A DNA stretch of 64,000 nucleotides from Desulfobotulus pelophilus. Lineage in GTDB: Bacteria > Desulfobacterota > Desulfobacteria > Desulfobacterales > ASO4-4. Under the pieces are notes generated by a model. The model was not told where the DNA came from and searched no databases. It saw nothing but the letters and a program-made list of their open reading frames with translations. Below, piece after piece: positions 1-10,028 of this stretch (positions are counted from its first letter, which is position 1; each line of letters begins with the position of its first letter). The stretch is from contig NZ_JAPFPW010000005.1 of assembly GCF_026155325.1 (NCBI RefSeq), positions 124,001 to 188,000 on the forward strand, read 5' to 3'. The position numbers and the translations under genes are program-made.

Positions 1-467
1 AGCAGTGGTTTCTGTTTTTTTCCCGCTGGAGAAGGCTGTTGTCTCCGGGCATGGGAAGGCAGTTTGTGATTTGATTCGTCCCCATTTCCTCTGGGAGACA
101 GCATGGCCCTGAAAAGATCCTTTTCTCCGTCCAGCAGGGGAAGACCGGAGCGCGTGGTAGTGCGACGGGTTTTTTTAGGGGCTGGTGCGGATGTCTCCCT
201 TTTCGGAGATGGGGTCCGAGTGATTTTTTCGGGGGGAGAGGCGGGTTCATCGGTAAAAAAAGCTTCTGCGGCCTTATCCAGTCTGGGAATATTGTTTTTG
301 TGGCGGGTGAGCACGGATTGGGTAGCCGGAGGTTTTTCATGAAAAGCGGCTGCAGCAGAGGGGGGCTTTTCTCCGGAACAGTCCGGATTGGGAGATGGCG
401 TGGCAGGCACCTCTGGCTGTGGAGATTTTTTCCGAAATAATTGCTGAAGTCCTTCGAATACACTCAT
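1..467 (-). CDS. Partial ORF downstream of ftsK, possibly a Smr-family protein (N-terminus only)
   Basis: An open frame begins with ATG at 467 and runs off the left edge, giving about 155 residues. The start follows the ftsK stop by one base (TGATATG), so the two genes are almost certainly co-transcribed and translationally coupled. The visible part is mostly low-complexity and rich in Pro, Ser, Lys and Thr, starting MSVFEGLQQLFRKK. Further in, a segment around DGEKDLFRAML resembles the short stretch that precedes the Smr nuclease domain in Smr/YdaL-like proteins. That resemblance is weak and the Smr domain itself, if present, lies outside the window. The reading frame is firm; the family is a guess. 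Confidence 0.6.
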   Translation of the reverse strand, partial: MSVFEGLQQLFRKKSPQPEVPATPSPNPDCSGEKPPSAAAAFHEKPPATQSVLTRHKNNIPRLDKAAEAFFTDEPASPPEKITRTPSPKRETSAPAPKKTRRTTTRSGLPLLDGEKDLFRAMLSPRGNGDESNHKLPSHARRQQPSPAGKKQKPL

Positions 468-468
468 A

Positions 469-2463
469 TCAGGCAAAGTTTCCGTTGGTATCATCCGGTT
501 CGGGCAGAAGAATTTCTCTGGGCCTGGCCCCGTCTGCCGGACCGACAATGTTTTCTTTTTCCATGGTCTCAATGATCCGTGCGGCCCGGTTGTAGCCGAT
601 ACGAAGGTGCCTCTGCACGGATGATATGGAGGCCTGACGGGTGCGCAGTACCAGGTCGACGGCCTCGTCATAGCGGTCATCGTATTCCGTTTCGCCGTTT
701 TCGGTGGATTCCGCATGGGCGGTTTCCGTGACGTCCGGCAGATATTCGGGAGCTTTTTGAGATTTGATGAATTCTGTTATACGGAAAAGTTCTTCTTCGG
801 CCACAAAGGCTCCGTGGATGCGCTGGATGCGGGAGGTTCCAGGAGGAACAAAAAGCATGTCACCATTACCCAGCAGGCTTTCCGCACCCATACTGTCAAT
901 GATGGTTCGCGAATCAATTCTGGATGAAACCTGAAAGGATATGCGGGTGGGGAAGTTCGCCTTGATCACACCGGTGAGCACATCCACCGACGGCCGCTGT
1001 GTGGCAAGGATCAGGTGAATGCCTGCGGCTCTGGCCATCTGCGCAAGACGGGCAAGGGCTACTTCCACATCCCGGGATGCCACCATCATGAGGTCTGCCA
1101 GTTCATCAATAATGATTACGATAAAGGGCAGGGGGGCGTCCAGGCCCGTGGCTCTCATTTTTTTATTGAATCCGGTGATGTTGCGAGTCTGATGGTCTGC
1201 CAGCAGTCCGTATCGCCGCTCCATTTCCCTTACAGCCCAGTACAGGGCGTTGGTGGCCAGTTTCATGTCCGTTACCACCGGAGAAATGAGGTGAGGAATG
1301 TCGTTGTAAAAAGAAAGTTCAATTCGTTTGGGGTCAATCATCAGCAGCTTCACTTCGTCGGGTCTGGCCTTGTAGAGAAGGCTGGTGATCATGCTGTTGA
1401 GTCCAACGCTTTTGCCTGTTCCCGTGGCCCCGGCGATGAGGAGGTGGGGCATCTGATCCATGGGTGCCACCACAGGACGACCTTCGATATCTTTTCCCAG
1501 GCAGAGGGTCAGTTTGGAGGGATGCTGGAGGAAAGCGGGTGATTCAATGACTTCCCGAAGCCTTACCATCTCTCTGTCCTGGTTGGGGATTTCAATGCCG
1601 ATAACATCTTTTCCGGGGATGGGTGCCACTATACGGATGCTGAGAGCGGAGAGCGCAAGGGCGAGATCGTCGGAAAGATTGACAATTTTGCTGATTTTGA
1701 TGCCCGGTGCAGGTCTGTATTCAAAGGTGGTGATAACAGGGCCGGGCACAATGCGGACCACCTCCCCCCGTATGCCGAAATCTCCCAGTTTGCTTTCCAG
1801 AATTTCAGCCTTTGTCTGCAGGGAGGCGCTGTCCTGAGTGGGCGGAGCCGGGTCTTTCGGGGTAAGGAATCCCGGATCCGGCATCTGCCAGTCCGCCTGG
1901 GGCTCCGGCCGTGCTGTGGGAGTCGTTTTCTCCCACAGAGGTACTGGGACGGATGGAGTGGAAACGGAAGCTTTTTTCTGTTCAGGCGGCAAAGACGGAG
2001 GGGATACTGGAACGGCCGCGGCAGGCAAGGATGGCAGGGTTTCTGTCGGTTCTGAGGGATTTTTCCCTGAACTCAGCCCTGTGGATGCCGGTTCTGTTGG
2101 TTTTGTCTCCGTCTGCTTGCCTGTGGGTGCGGGGAAGACAATTTCGGCTTGTTGCCTGCCAGAGGCTCTGTCCAGCTGGGAGATCATTCCGTGGAAGCGG
2201 GTCTGCACCGCATGGGTCAGATTCCGGTCTTCCTTTTGCAGGGCAAGGAGCTTTCCCGTAAGATTGAGGGCTGCCGTGAGAAGTAGTTTTTCGTTTCCCA
2301 CGGAGCTTTTGCTTGGAGGGGTAGCCTTTTGTACATATTGCAGTTCCTCCTTCAGCAGGGCAAGTACGGACTCCGGATCCGAAACGCCGGAAGACGCCCG
2401 GATTTTGTGGGGGGTTCCGAAAAGATCAATGGTTACAATATCTCGGGGATCGGCCTGGGACAT
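469..2463 (-). CDS. ftsK: DNA translocase FtsK with an N-terminal ZapA-like domain
   Basis: 664 residues. The C-terminal two thirds is a complete FtsK/SpoIIIE motor: beta/alpha translocase domains from about 215, Walker A GATGTGKS at 345-352, Walker B IVIIIDE at 448-454, the [12 protein letters not shown] segment near 484-495, and a winged-helix gamma domain at about 595-655 that would read KOPS-like sites. The motor pumps DNA to clear the division septum. The N-terminus is unusual. There are no transmembrane helices; residues 9-78 instead match the ZapA fold, ending in the hallmark [21 protein letters not shown] helix. ZapA binds and crosslinks FtsZ. A Pro/Ser/Thr-rich linker spans about 105-215. 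I infer that the ZapA-like part tethers the motor to the Z-ring in place of a membrane anchor. The family call for the motor is secure. Confidence 0.93.
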   Translation of the reverse strand: MSQADPRDIVTIDLFGTPHKIRASSGVSDPESVLALLKEELQYVQKATPPSKSSVGNEKLLLTAALNLTGKLLALQKEDRNLTHAVQTRFHGMISQLDRASGRQQAEIVFPAPTGKQTETKPTEPASTGLSSGKNPSEPTETLPSLPAAAVPVSPPSLPPEQKKASVSTPSVPVPLWEKTTPTARPEPQADWQMPDPGFLTPKDPAPPTQDSASLQTKAEILESKLGDFGIRGEVVRIVPGPVITTFEYRPAPGIKISKIVNLSDDLALALSALSIRIVAPIPGKDVIGIEIPNQDREMVRLREVIESPAFLQHPSKLTLCLGKDIEGRPVVAPMDQMPHLLIAGATGTGKSVGLNSMITSLLYKARPDEVKLLMIDPKRIELSFYNDIPHLISPVVTDMKLATNALYWAVREMERRYGLLADHQTRNITGFNKKMRATGLDAPLPFIVIIIDELADLMMVASRDVEVALARLAQMARAAGIHLILATQRPSVDVLTGVIKANFPTRISFQVSSRIDSRTIIDSMGAESLLGNGDMLFVPPGTSRIQRIHGAFVAEEELFRITEFIKSQKAPEYLPDVTETAHAESTENGETEYDDRYDEAVDLVLRTRQASISSVQRHLRIGYNRAARIIETMEKENIVGPADGARPREILLPEPDDTNGNFA

Positions 2464-2556
2464 GCGTGCTCCATATGGGTCAACAATGACAGTTACTCCT
2501 GTCTAATCTAGCATTGTAAAGAATCCGGATCAAGGAAGCATCCCTTTGATCGTACT

Positions 2557-4734
2557 TCAGGGGCGAACGGCCAGTACGTGGCCGCAGCTTTCGGTGGATC
2601 GGCTCTGTCTCTGGAAAACCCGTTCGTTTCGGGCCGTGACCACCCGTACCTCACTGCGATAGCCCCGGCTGAAAAGTTCACTGCTCCAGTACCATCTGTC
2701 CGGATGGGGCAGGGGATAGGAGGGTGCATTTTTGAAGATCTGGGCCAGTTCATTTTCCATGGGCAGGCGCCAGTCCGTGTTTCCGCCGAGGGTGAGATTC
2801 TGTACAAAAGTACGGGCTGAATCATAAGTCAGGCAGCTGCCTGTATGCGCTTCGGAATCGGTTAGCATCCATATTTTCCCTGTGTGGTTATCCCGTACGG
2901 TGCCGTTGTTCTGAAGGGAAAAACGATCCTGAACATGCATCAATAACTGCTGCATCTGACGGACAGCCAGTGCAAGACGTTCTCTGGCTTCTGTGGCCCG
3001 GGCCCTTTCTTCCGCCAGTTGCTGTTGCCGGGCAAGGGCCTGCTGTCTGGCTATTTCGTCCCGGCTTTGCTGTTCCCGAACCTGCTGCTCTTCCAGAATA
3101 CGGCTGCGAAGGCTCTGTGCCCGGTAACGGTAGTGGGGAGGCGGAGATTCTGTCAGATAGCGGTCCAGCAGAGCCATGCGGGCCGAATCTGTCAGGCCGG
3201 AACGGGCCAGCCCTGTTTCCAGTTCTTCCCACATTCTGTCTTCTCTGCTTTTTTGTTCAAGTTCTGTAATGCGTTCACGGATGAAAGCCAGAATGGCCGG
3301 ATTGGTTTCATTCCGGCGGGCCTGTTCATAGTAGCGTAGTTGTTCTTCATGGGTGGGTCGTTCACCCGCACCCGCAATGAGGTCGGCTATGCGCTGCTGA
3401 TGAAGAAGCTTGGAAAGGTGAGCCTGCAGGCTTTCTTTGTCCGGATGATGGGGGTAATTTCTGGAAAATGCATGGATAGCCTGTACGGCATGTGCCCGCT
3501 CTCTGTCGTCTGAGGCCGGAAGGGCCAGTATCTCTTTCAGTTGCCCATCGGCCATGTGCCGGATATGCTTTTCAAGGATCTCTCTTCCGGGGTTATCCGG
3601 AAAACGAGACTGGAAACGCCGCGCTTCTTCCAGCCAGCTTTCCCTGGAGATTTCCGCTGCTGTTCTGTCGGCCATAGACTGGGCCATGGTTTGTATGCGG
3701 TTTTCACGGAGCTCTATGACAAGTTCTCTTTTGGGGCCTTCCTGATGGCGGGCAAGGAATCTGTCATAGAGGCGCAGGGCCATTTCAAAGCCATGGGAAT
3801 CCATACCAAGGTTCTTTTTTTCCAATGCCAGTTCCCGGTAGTCCCGTTCCTGAATGATTTCCCGCAGTCGAGTTCTTGCACGAACAAGGTCTTCACTATG
3901 GGGGCTATGGGGAAAAGCCTCCAGAAAACGGGTGAGGATAACTTCCTGCTGCTCGGGCAGTTCCAGTCGGGTGAGAGATTGCTGAAGGCTCTGATAGGCA
4001 TCATGGTGCCGGTACCTTTCATGGGCAAAGCGGGCCGCCGCTGCACCCACGGTGATCAGGGCAAAAACGAGGATGAGGCTGGCCCATTTTGTTTTCCTGT
4101 CGGAAGAATGGTCTGGCTTCGGGGCTGCCTGTTCGGGTCCCGGAGGCTTTTTTCCGGCAAGCGGTTGAAGAGCTTCCGGTTCAGCATGGCCGTTGATTCC
4201 ACTGATGGGAAGGGGTTGCAGGTTTTCCAGCCCTTCTGGCTGAGTGAAATCCGGCTGGATGGCGTGGCGTACTTCTTCATCGGAAAAGACATAGGCACTC
4301 AGTGCGGCCAGGTCTGGATCCGTTCCGTCTGTATCCACAGCCTTTTTTCCCCCGCTGGATTTATGGGAGGGGGCAGGGGGAGCGACGGGAAGGGGTTGTT
4401 TTTCAGCAGGGCTTTGATTGCGACGTTCATCCCAACGCCTGGCACCTTCCATGAGAAGGTGCATCATGGGAACGCGGATCACCCTTTCTGAGGTGGTACA
4501 CTCCCGCTGCATCTGTATGACAGGGTCCGGAAGGCAGATAATTTCATAGGCCGCTTCCAGACCGGGAAAATCCCCATAGCGTGCGTCGATAACTTCCCCA
4601 TCCCGGATATAGAGCTGTCCGCTGGAATGGTTTCCCTGAATGGTCAGGGTACAGGTGCTTTTTTCCATTTGTACCATCTGGAGAAAAGCGGGAAGACTGA
4701 TTCCCTGAATTTTTCCGCCTGGAGATAAGGCCAT
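2557..4734 (-). CDS. DUF4388 (PATAN)-DUF1566 membrane protein
   Basis: 725 residues. Residues 1-90 form a DUF4388/PATAN-type domain (GKIQGISLPAFLQMVQMEK, then SGQLYIRDGEVIDA), common in deltaproteobacterial signalling proteins. A single membrane helix lies at about 216-234 (WASLILVFALITVGAAAARF). A long charged helical stretch rich in Arg, Glu and Gln follows, with TPR-like periodicity. The last 120 residues carry a DUF1566/Lcl C-terminal module with the typical GKIWMLTDS, DWRLPMENEL and YWSS motifs. DUF1566 modules are usually extracytoplasmic, which suggests a cytoplasmic N-terminus and a periplasmic C-terminus. Located between ftsK and parC in the same direction. The combination is domain-assigned only and no function is known to me. 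Confidence 0.85.
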   Translation of the reverse strand: MALSPGGKIQGISLPAFLQMVQMEKSTCTLTIQGNHSSGQLYIRDGEVIDARYGDFPGLEAAYEIICLPDPVIQMQRECTTSERVIRVPMMHLLMEGARRWDERRNQSPAEKQPLPVAPPAPSHKSSGGKKAVDTDGTDPDLAALSAYVFSDEEVRHAIQPDFTQPEGLENLQPLPISGINGHAEPEALQPLAGKKPPGPEQAAPKPDHSSDRKTKWASLILVFALITVGAAAARFAHERYRHHDAYQSLQQSLTRLELPEQQEVILTRFLEAFPHSPHSEDLVRARTRLREIIQERDYRELALEKKNLGMDSHGFEMALRLYDRFLARHQEGPKRELVIELRENRIQTMAQSMADRTAAEISRESWLEEARRFQSRFPDNPGREILEKHIRHMADGQLKEILALPASDDRERAHAVQAIHAFSRNYPHHPDKESLQAHLSKLLHQQRIADLIAGAGERPTHEEQLRYYEQARRNETNPAILAFIRERITELEQKSREDRMWEELETGLARSGLTDSARMALLDRYLTESPPPHYRYRAQSLRSRILEEQQVREQQSRDEIARQQALARQQQLAEERARATEARERLALAVRQMQQLLMHVQDRFSLQNNGTVRDNHTGKIWMLTDSEAHTGSCLTYDSARTFVQNLTLGGNTDWRLPMENELAQIFKNAPSYPLPHPDRWYWSSELFSRGYRSEVRVVTARNERVFQRQSRSTESCGHVLAVRP

Positions 4735-4748
4735 GAAAGTCCTTTGGA

Positions 4749-7073
4749 TTATTCAGATGCTGTTGGGTCGGGTTCCGGAATGCCTGCCGCTATGGTTCCC
4801 TTTTCTGTTTCGGGTTGCAGACATGTGAGACTGTGCACATTGCGGAAACCTCTGGGCAGAAGCTGGCCCCTGCGTCCCCGTATGCCTTTGAAGGCCTCCA
4901 GCTGGCCGGGTTTGAGGGACAGGCTTCTTTTCCCTGCCCAGATGGTCAGGGTTGCGTCCTGGGGCAGAAGAATCAGGTGTTTGAGAAACTCTTCTCCGCT
5001 GGCGGCACGGGCTGGCAGAATATGGATAATTTTATTGCCTTTTCCTCGTTGCAGAAAGGGCAGATCCTTCAGGGGAAAAATCAGCATGCGGCCTTCGTTG
5101 GTAAGGGAGACAAGGAGCATGTTTTTTTCTTCAGCAAGGTGAATGGGCTGCAGCGGTGTGGCACCCCGGGTCAGGGATATAAAGGCTTTCCCAGCTCGGT
5201 TCTTTGCCATCATGTCGCCCAACCGTGCGATGAAGCCATAACCGGCATCGCTGGCCACAAGGTAACGGTCTTCGGGCTGTCCCATGAGCAGATGCAGGGG
5301 CACGGCATCGGCGGGAAAGCTCAGGCGGCCGCTGAGTGGTTCCCCGTAACCCCTTGCTGAAGGCAGGCCATGGGCAGCAAGAGAATAGGAACGCCCTGTG
5401 GAGTCAATGAAAACGGCCTGCTGGTCACTTTTGCCCCGTACATTGACCAGCAAAGCATCGCCGGATTTATAGGGCAGACTGCTTCCATCGACTTCGTGTC
5501 CCTTGGCAGATCGAATCCAGCCTTTTTCCGAAAGAATAACCGTTACGGGTTCTGCCGGAAGAATTTCTTCCTGGCGCAGAGCTCTCGCTTCTTCCCTGGC
5601 AACAACAGGAGATCTCCGCTCATCTCCGTAGGCTGCTACATCCTGGATAATTTCTTTTTTTATCAGATTTTTCAGTTTTTTTTCGGAACTCAGAAGGGTC
5701 TCCAGCCGCTGAATTTCATTGCGGCAGCTATCCTGTTCCGCCTTGAGCCGGATTTCCTCCAGCCTTGCCAGCTGTCGGAGGCGGGTATCCAGAATGTAAT
5801 CCGCCTGAACTTCCGTAAGGGCAAAACGTTCTATCAAAACGGGCCTGGGTTTTTCTTCATTGCGGATAATGGCAATGATCTCATCAATGTGAAGGCAGGC
5901 CAGCAGAAACCCCTCCAGAAGATGGAGTCTTTCCGTGAGCTTTTCGAGGCGGTGGGTGAGTCGTTTCCGGACGGTTTCCGTGCGGAATATCAGCCACTGG
6001 GTTAGCAGGCTTTTCAAACCCAGTACGCCGGGTTTACGATCCAGATTGATGAGATTAAGATTGACCCTGCAGTTTTTTTCCAGATCCGTTGTGGCAAACA
6101 GATGGGCCATGACAGCACCGGCATCCACCCTGGTATTTTTCAGCACGATAACAAGCCGGACAGGTTCCTCATGATCCGATTCATCCCGCAGGTCTATCAC
6201 CATGGGAATTTTTTTGGTCTGCATCTGAGCGGCTATCTGTTCGAGAATCCGGGCTCCGGAAGCCTGATGGGGCAGGGCTGTAATGATGATTTCCCCGTTT
6301 TCTGTGGAATAAACGGCCCGCATTTTAATGGAACCATGGCCGGATTCATAGATGGCCCGGATGTCTTCTTTGGGAGTGATGATTTCTGCACCTGTGGGGA
6401 AATCCGGCCCCTGGATATGCTTACAGAGATCATCGGTGTCCGCTTCCGGATGATCCAGAAGATGAATACAGGCAGCCGCTACTTCCGAAAGGTTATGGGG
6501 CGGGATATCCGTTGCCATACCTACGGCAATGCCTGAAGCGCCGTTGATGAGAACATTGGGAAGGCGGGCCGGAAGCACTTTGGGTTCCGGAAGGGTGCCG
6601 TCAAAGTTGGGCATCCAGTCTGCGGTGCCCTGACCCAGTTCAGACAGGAGAAGATCCGCGTAGGCCGTGAGTTTGGCTTCCGTATATCGCATGGCCGCAA
6701 AGCTTTTGGGGTCATCCTGAGCCCCCCAGTTGCCCTGTCCGTCCACCAGAGGATAGCGGCAGGTGAAGGGCTGGGCCAGATGCACCATGGCTTCATAGCA
6801 GGAGGAATCACCGTGGGGATGGTACTTGCCCAGCACATCTCCCACCGTACGGGCGGATTTTTTGTATTTGGCTCCTGCCTTCAGTCCCAGCTCGCTCATG
6901 GCGTAAACAATACGGCGCTGTACTGGTTTCAGGCCATCTCCGATATGGGGCAGGGCGCGGTCCAGAATCACGTACATGGCATATTCAAGGTAGGCAGCTT
7001 CCGCGAAGGCGTCCAGACCGAGAGCTTCATCATTTTCCAGCCTGTCGGGGGCCGGGGTTTCATGGCCCATCAC
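4749..7073 (-). CDS. parC: DNA topoisomerase IV subunit A
   Basis: 774 residues, the breakage-reunion subunit of topoisomerase IV, which decatenates daughter chromosomes. The N-terminal segment [21 protein letters not shown] is ParC-like rather than GyrA-like. The catalytic tyrosine is Tyr130 in AAMRYTEA. The quinolone-resistance region reads [14 protein letters not shown] with Ser90 and Glu94, matching E. coli Ser80/Glu84, so the site looks wild type. The C-terminal beta-pinwheel lacks an obvious GyrA box. ATG overlaps the parE stop by 4 bases (ATGA), so the pair is translationally coupled. Assignment to ParC rather than GyrA rests on the N-terminus and the ParE partner. Confidence 0.95.
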   Translation of the reverse strand: MMGHETPAPDRLENDEALGLDAFAEAAYLEYAMYVILDRALPHIGDGLKPVQRRIVYAMSELGLKAGAKYKKSARTVGDVLGKYHPHGDSSCYEAMVHLAQPFTCRYPLVDGQGNWGAQDDPKSFAAMRYTEAKLTAYADLLLSELGQGTADWMPNFDGTLPEPKVLPARLPNVLINGASGIAVGMATDIPPHNLSEVAAACIHLLDHPEADTDDLCKHIQGPDFPTGAEIITPKEDIRAIYESGHGSIKMRAVYSTENGEIIITALPHQASGARILEQIAAQMQTKKIPMVIDLRDESDHEEPVRLVIVLKNTRVDAGAVMAHLFATTDLEKNCRVNLNLINLDRKPGVLGLKSLLTQWLIFRTETVRKRLTHRLEKLTERLHLLEGFLLACLHIDEIIAIIRNEEKPRPVLIERFALTEVQADYILDTRLRQLARLEEIRLKAEQDSCRNEIQRLETLLSSEKKLKNLIKKEIIQDVAAYGDERRSPVVAREEARALRQEEILPAEPVTVILSEKGWIRSAKGHEVDGSSLPYKSGDALLVNVRGKSDQQAVFIDSTGRSYSLAAHGLPSARGYGEPLSGRLSFPADAVPLHLLMGQPEDRYLVASDAGYGFIARLGDMMAKNRAGKAFISLTRGATPLQPIHLAEEKNMLLVSLTNEGRMLIFPLKDLPFLQRGKGNKIIHILPARAASGEEFLKHLILLPQDATLTIWAGKRSLSLKPGQLEAFKGIRGRRGQLLPRGFRNVHSLTCLQPETEKGTIAAGIPEPDPTASE

Positions 7074-9007
7074 TGTACCTCCCTTTCTTCTTCTGCTTCC
7101 ACAAGGGCTTCGTCGCCGTGGTTTTCCAGCCAGACCCTGCGGTCCTGAGAACGCTTTCTGGCCATGAGCATATCCAGCATATCAAAGGTTCGGATGTCAT
7201 TGTTCAGGGTGAGGCGGACCAGTCGACGGGTATCCGGTGCCATGGTGGTTTCCTTAAGCTGCAAAGGGTTCATTTCTCCGAGGCCTTTGAAGCGAACAAC
7301 CTGAATCGTGGCTTTTTTGCCTTTTTTCCGTGCAATCCTGTCCAGAATGGCCTTTTTTTCTGATTCATCCAGTGCATAATGGACCTCTTTACCCACATCA
7401 ATACGAAAAAGGGGCGGCATGGCCACATATACGTGGCCATGTGTCACCAGAGGCTGAAAATGCCGCATGAAAAGAGCGCAGAGCAGGGTGGCAATGTGAA
7501 GACCATCGGAATCGGCGTCCGCAAGAATGCAGACTTTGGCATAGCGAAGATCAGACAGATCTTCGGAGCCGGGGTCCACGCCTATGGCAACGGAGATATC
7601 ATGAATTTCCTTGGAACCAAGAATCTGGGCTGAATCGATTTCCCAGGTGTTGAGAATTTTCCCCCTCAGGGGCATAACAGCCTGAAACTGACGGTCTCTG
7701 GCCTGTTTGGCCGAGCCCCCGGCTGAATCACCTTCCACCAGAAAAAGTTCGGTTCGGGCGCTTTCCTGGGATACGCAGTCCGCCAGCTTGCCGGGAAGCG
7801 CGGGGCCGGAGGTTATTTTTTTTCTCGATACGGTTTTGGCTGCTCTGAGGCGTTTCTGGGCAGCCTGAATGATAATGGAGGCAACGGCTTCTCCCACCTC
7901 CGGGTGGCGGTTCAGCCAGAGACTGAAGGTGTCCTTGACCGCTGCGGAAACAAAACTGGCTGCCTGGCGGGAAGAAAGTCTTTCTTTGGTCTGGCCGGAG
8001 AACTGGGGCTCGGACATTTTGAGAGACAGAACAAAAGAACAGGACTCCCAGACATCTTCCGGTGCCAGCTTGACCCCCCTCGGGAGAAGATTTCTGAATT
8101 CACAGAATTCTTTAAGGGCTATGAGCAGGCCGGACCGGAACCCGTTGACATGGGTTCCGCCCAGAGGGGTGGGTATGAGATTGACATAATTTTCTGATAC
8201 CAGCCCCGGTCCTTCAGCCATCCATGTGGCAGCCCACTCCACGGTTTCGTTTTCTGTGTCATGGTTACCGGTAAAGGGTACTTCCGGTACCCGTTCCTGC
8301 ATACCCAAAGTGGTGTCGAGATAATCCCTGAGACCGTCTTCGTAGCACCAGCTTTCTTTTTCCCCTTTAATTTCATTGGAGAACAGTACCTCAAGACCGG
8401 GGCAGAGAACCGCTTTGGCACGGAGAATATGGCGGAGCTTGCTGACGGAAAAGTCCGGTGTGTCGAAGTAGCGGGGTTCGGGCCAGAAATGCACCCTGGT
8501 TCCGGTATTTCTGCGGCTGACCGTGTCCAGAACCTGGAGGTCGCTGACCTTGTATCCCTGTTCGAAGACAATACCGTAACAATGACCGTCCCTGCGGATT
8601 TCCACTTCAAGGCGCCGGGAAAGGGCGTTGACCACAGATACACCAACACCGTGGAGACCACCGGAGAAGCGGTAGGTTTTGCTGGAAAATTTGGCTCCTG
8701 CGTGCAGACGGGTCAGAATGAGCTCAACACCGGTAAGTCCTTCTTCCGGGTGGAGATCCACAGGCATGCCCCGACCATCATCCAGCACGGAAATGGATTG
8801 ATCTTTGTGGAGTATGACGCTGATTTTTTTGGCAAAACCGGCTATGGCTTCATCAACAGCGTTATCAATTACTTCCTGAGCCAGATGATTGGGCCGCTGG
8901 GTGTCGGTATACATCCCCGGTCGTTGTCGGACAGGGTCAAGTCCTTTCAGAACTTCAATGGATTCGGATGTATAGGCTGTGCCGGAAGGGGCAGATCTGT
9001 CAAACAT
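7070..9007 (-). CDS. parE: DNA topoisomerase IV subunit B
   Basis: 645 residues, the ATPase subunit of topoisomerase IV. GHKL ATP-site motifs are visible: [10 protein letters not shown] at 45-54, DDGRGMP at 76-82 and [15 protein letters not shown] at 116-130. The TOPRIM metal site is seen as EGDSAGG at 425-431 and DADSDG at 497-502. The length and the absence of the large TOPRIM insertion fit the E. coli-type ParE. It precedes parC with a 4-base overlap, so both subunits come from one message. The intergenic region upstream (9008-9239) is the likely promoter region. Confidence 0.95.
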   Translation of the reverse strand: MFDRSAPSGTAYTSESIEVLKGLDPVRQRPGMYTDTQRPNHLAQEVIDNAVDEAIAGFAKKISVILHKDQSISVLDDGRGMPVDLHPEEGLTGVELILTRLHAGAKFSSKTYRFSGGLHGVGVSVVNALSRRLEVEIRRDGHCYGIVFEQGYKVSDLQVLDTVSRRNTGTRVHFWPEPRYFDTPDFSVSKLRHILRAKAVLCPGLEVLFSNEIKGEKESWCYEDGLRDYLDTTLGMQERVPEVPFTGNHDTENETVEWAATWMAEGPGLVSENYVNLIPTPLGGTHVNGFRSGLLIALKEFCEFRNLLPRGVKLAPEDVWESCSFVLSLKMSEPQFSGQTKERLSSRQAASFVSAAVKDTFSLWLNRHPEVGEAVASIIIQAAQKRLRAAKTVSRKKITSGPALPGKLADCVSQESARTELFLVEGDSAGGSAKQARDRQFQAVMPLRGKILNTWEIDSAQILGSKEIHDISVAIGVDPGSEDLSDLRYAKVCILADADSDGLHIATLLCALFMRHFQPLVTHGHVYVAMPPLFRIDVGKEVHYALDESEKKAILDRIARKKGKKATIQVVRFKGLGEMNPLQLKETTMAPDTRRLVRLTLNNDIRTFDMLDMLMARKRSQDRRVWLENHGDEALVEAEEEREVQ

Positions 9008-9185
9008 AAAAATTCCGATACCGGTACATGGTTGTCAATGGGAGGCAGTTTCCGATAGCTGACGGCTGGCTGCCAAAGTTGAATCTTATATAGAAACCGG
9101 ATCCTGATGGCTATGGAAAATTTTGACCCGGTCAGGCACCTGTCTCTGAAAGCATGGTAATGCCACCCGGTGGGCAGTTCTTTCT

Positions 9186-9205
9186 GGTACCTGACTGCAG
9201 GTACC
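9186..9205. repeat. Perfect 8-bp inverted repeat (GGTACCTG / CAGGTACC)
   Basis: An 8-bp stem with a 4-base loop in the 232-bp gap between the IclR-family gene and parE, just downstream of the IclR stop. Neither strand has a clear T-run after it, so it is not a convincing Rho-independent terminator. It could be a weak terminator or a protein-binding site. The rest of the gap holds nothing else recognisable. Confidence 0.4.
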
Positions 9206-9239
9206 GGATAAAAAAGGGAAAAACCGGCCATGGTGGGGA

Positions 9240-9995
9240 TCAGGGAAGAAAGCCCATGGATCTGGAAATTTCCATGGCCGTTGCCAGCAGATCACGGGTA
9301 TGCATGTCTCTGTCCGGGCCGGACAGGAGACCTGGGCTGTCTGAAATACTGATGGCACCGGCGCATTCTCCGCTGCTGTCCCATACGGGAGCGGCAATGC
9401 AGCTAATGCCGTTCATATACTCTTCGGACTCCGTGGCAAATCCCGTAAAGCGTATCTGGCGGATTTCTTCCTGAAACAGTGCCTTATCCGTACGTGTCCG
9501 GGGTGTAAAAGGTGCAAATTCCGTTTCATCCACAAATTCCCTGCAGATATCTTCCGAAAGAGAGGCCAGCATGGCTTTTCCGAGGGCTGTGCAGTAGGCG
9601 GGCAGTCTCGGACCCAGATGGTGCTGAAATCCGGCATGGAAATGGGGAAACAGGTTCATGGTAACAAGGGCGGCGTTTCGGTCCCAGATGGCAAGGCGGG
9701 TCATCCGGTTGGTCGTTTCCGCCAGTCGGCGGGCCGGAGCCATTCCCACCTGATTAATTTTGAGAGTGGCGGAAAGATAGGTACCCAGCTCATAGATTTT
9801 AAGACCCAGAGCGTATTTTTTTGTCTCCGGATCCTGCTGTAGAAAACCTTCTTCATGGAGGGTCTGCATGAGTCCATGTACGGTGGGTTTAGGCAGCTCC
9901 ATTCGTTTACTGACATCGGTAATGCCAAGTCTTGGGTTTTTACTGGAAAAAAAGGAAAGAATGCGCAGGGCGCGTTGCACGGACTGTATGCTCAT
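9240..9995 (-). CDS. IclR-family transcriptional regulator
   Basis: 251 residues. The N-terminal winged HTH covers about residues 1-65 (SVQRALRILSFFSSKNPRLGITDVSKRM, then PKPTVHGLMQTL), and the rest is the IclR effector-binding domain with the SISDSPGLLSG region near the C-terminus. IclR proteins act as repressors or activators controlled by small carboxylates or aromatic compounds. It is the last gene of a likely minus-strand run after the binding protein and histidine kinase, with 33 bases between the kinase stop and this ATG. The regulated genes cannot be inferred from the sequence. Confidence 0.88.
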   Translation of the reverse strand: MSIQSVQRALRILSFFSSKNPRLGITDVSKRMELPKPTVHGLMQTLHEEGFLQQDPETKKYALGLKIYELGTYLSATLKINQVGMAPARRLAETTNRMTRLAIWDRNAALVTMNLFPHFHAGFQHHLGPRLPAYCTALGKAMLASLSEDICREFVDETEFAPFTPRTRTDKALFQEEIRQIRFTGFATESEEYMNGISCIAAPVWDSSGECAGAISISDSPGLLSGPDRDMHTRDLLATAMEISRSMGFLP

Positions 9996-10028
9996 GGAAA
10001 AAATGCTCCAGATTTTTCGGGTCGGTTG

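Noticed and set aside
9186-9205. GGTACCTG inverted repeat as a Rho-independent terminator
   Set aside because: Neither side has a T-run; kept only as a repeat.
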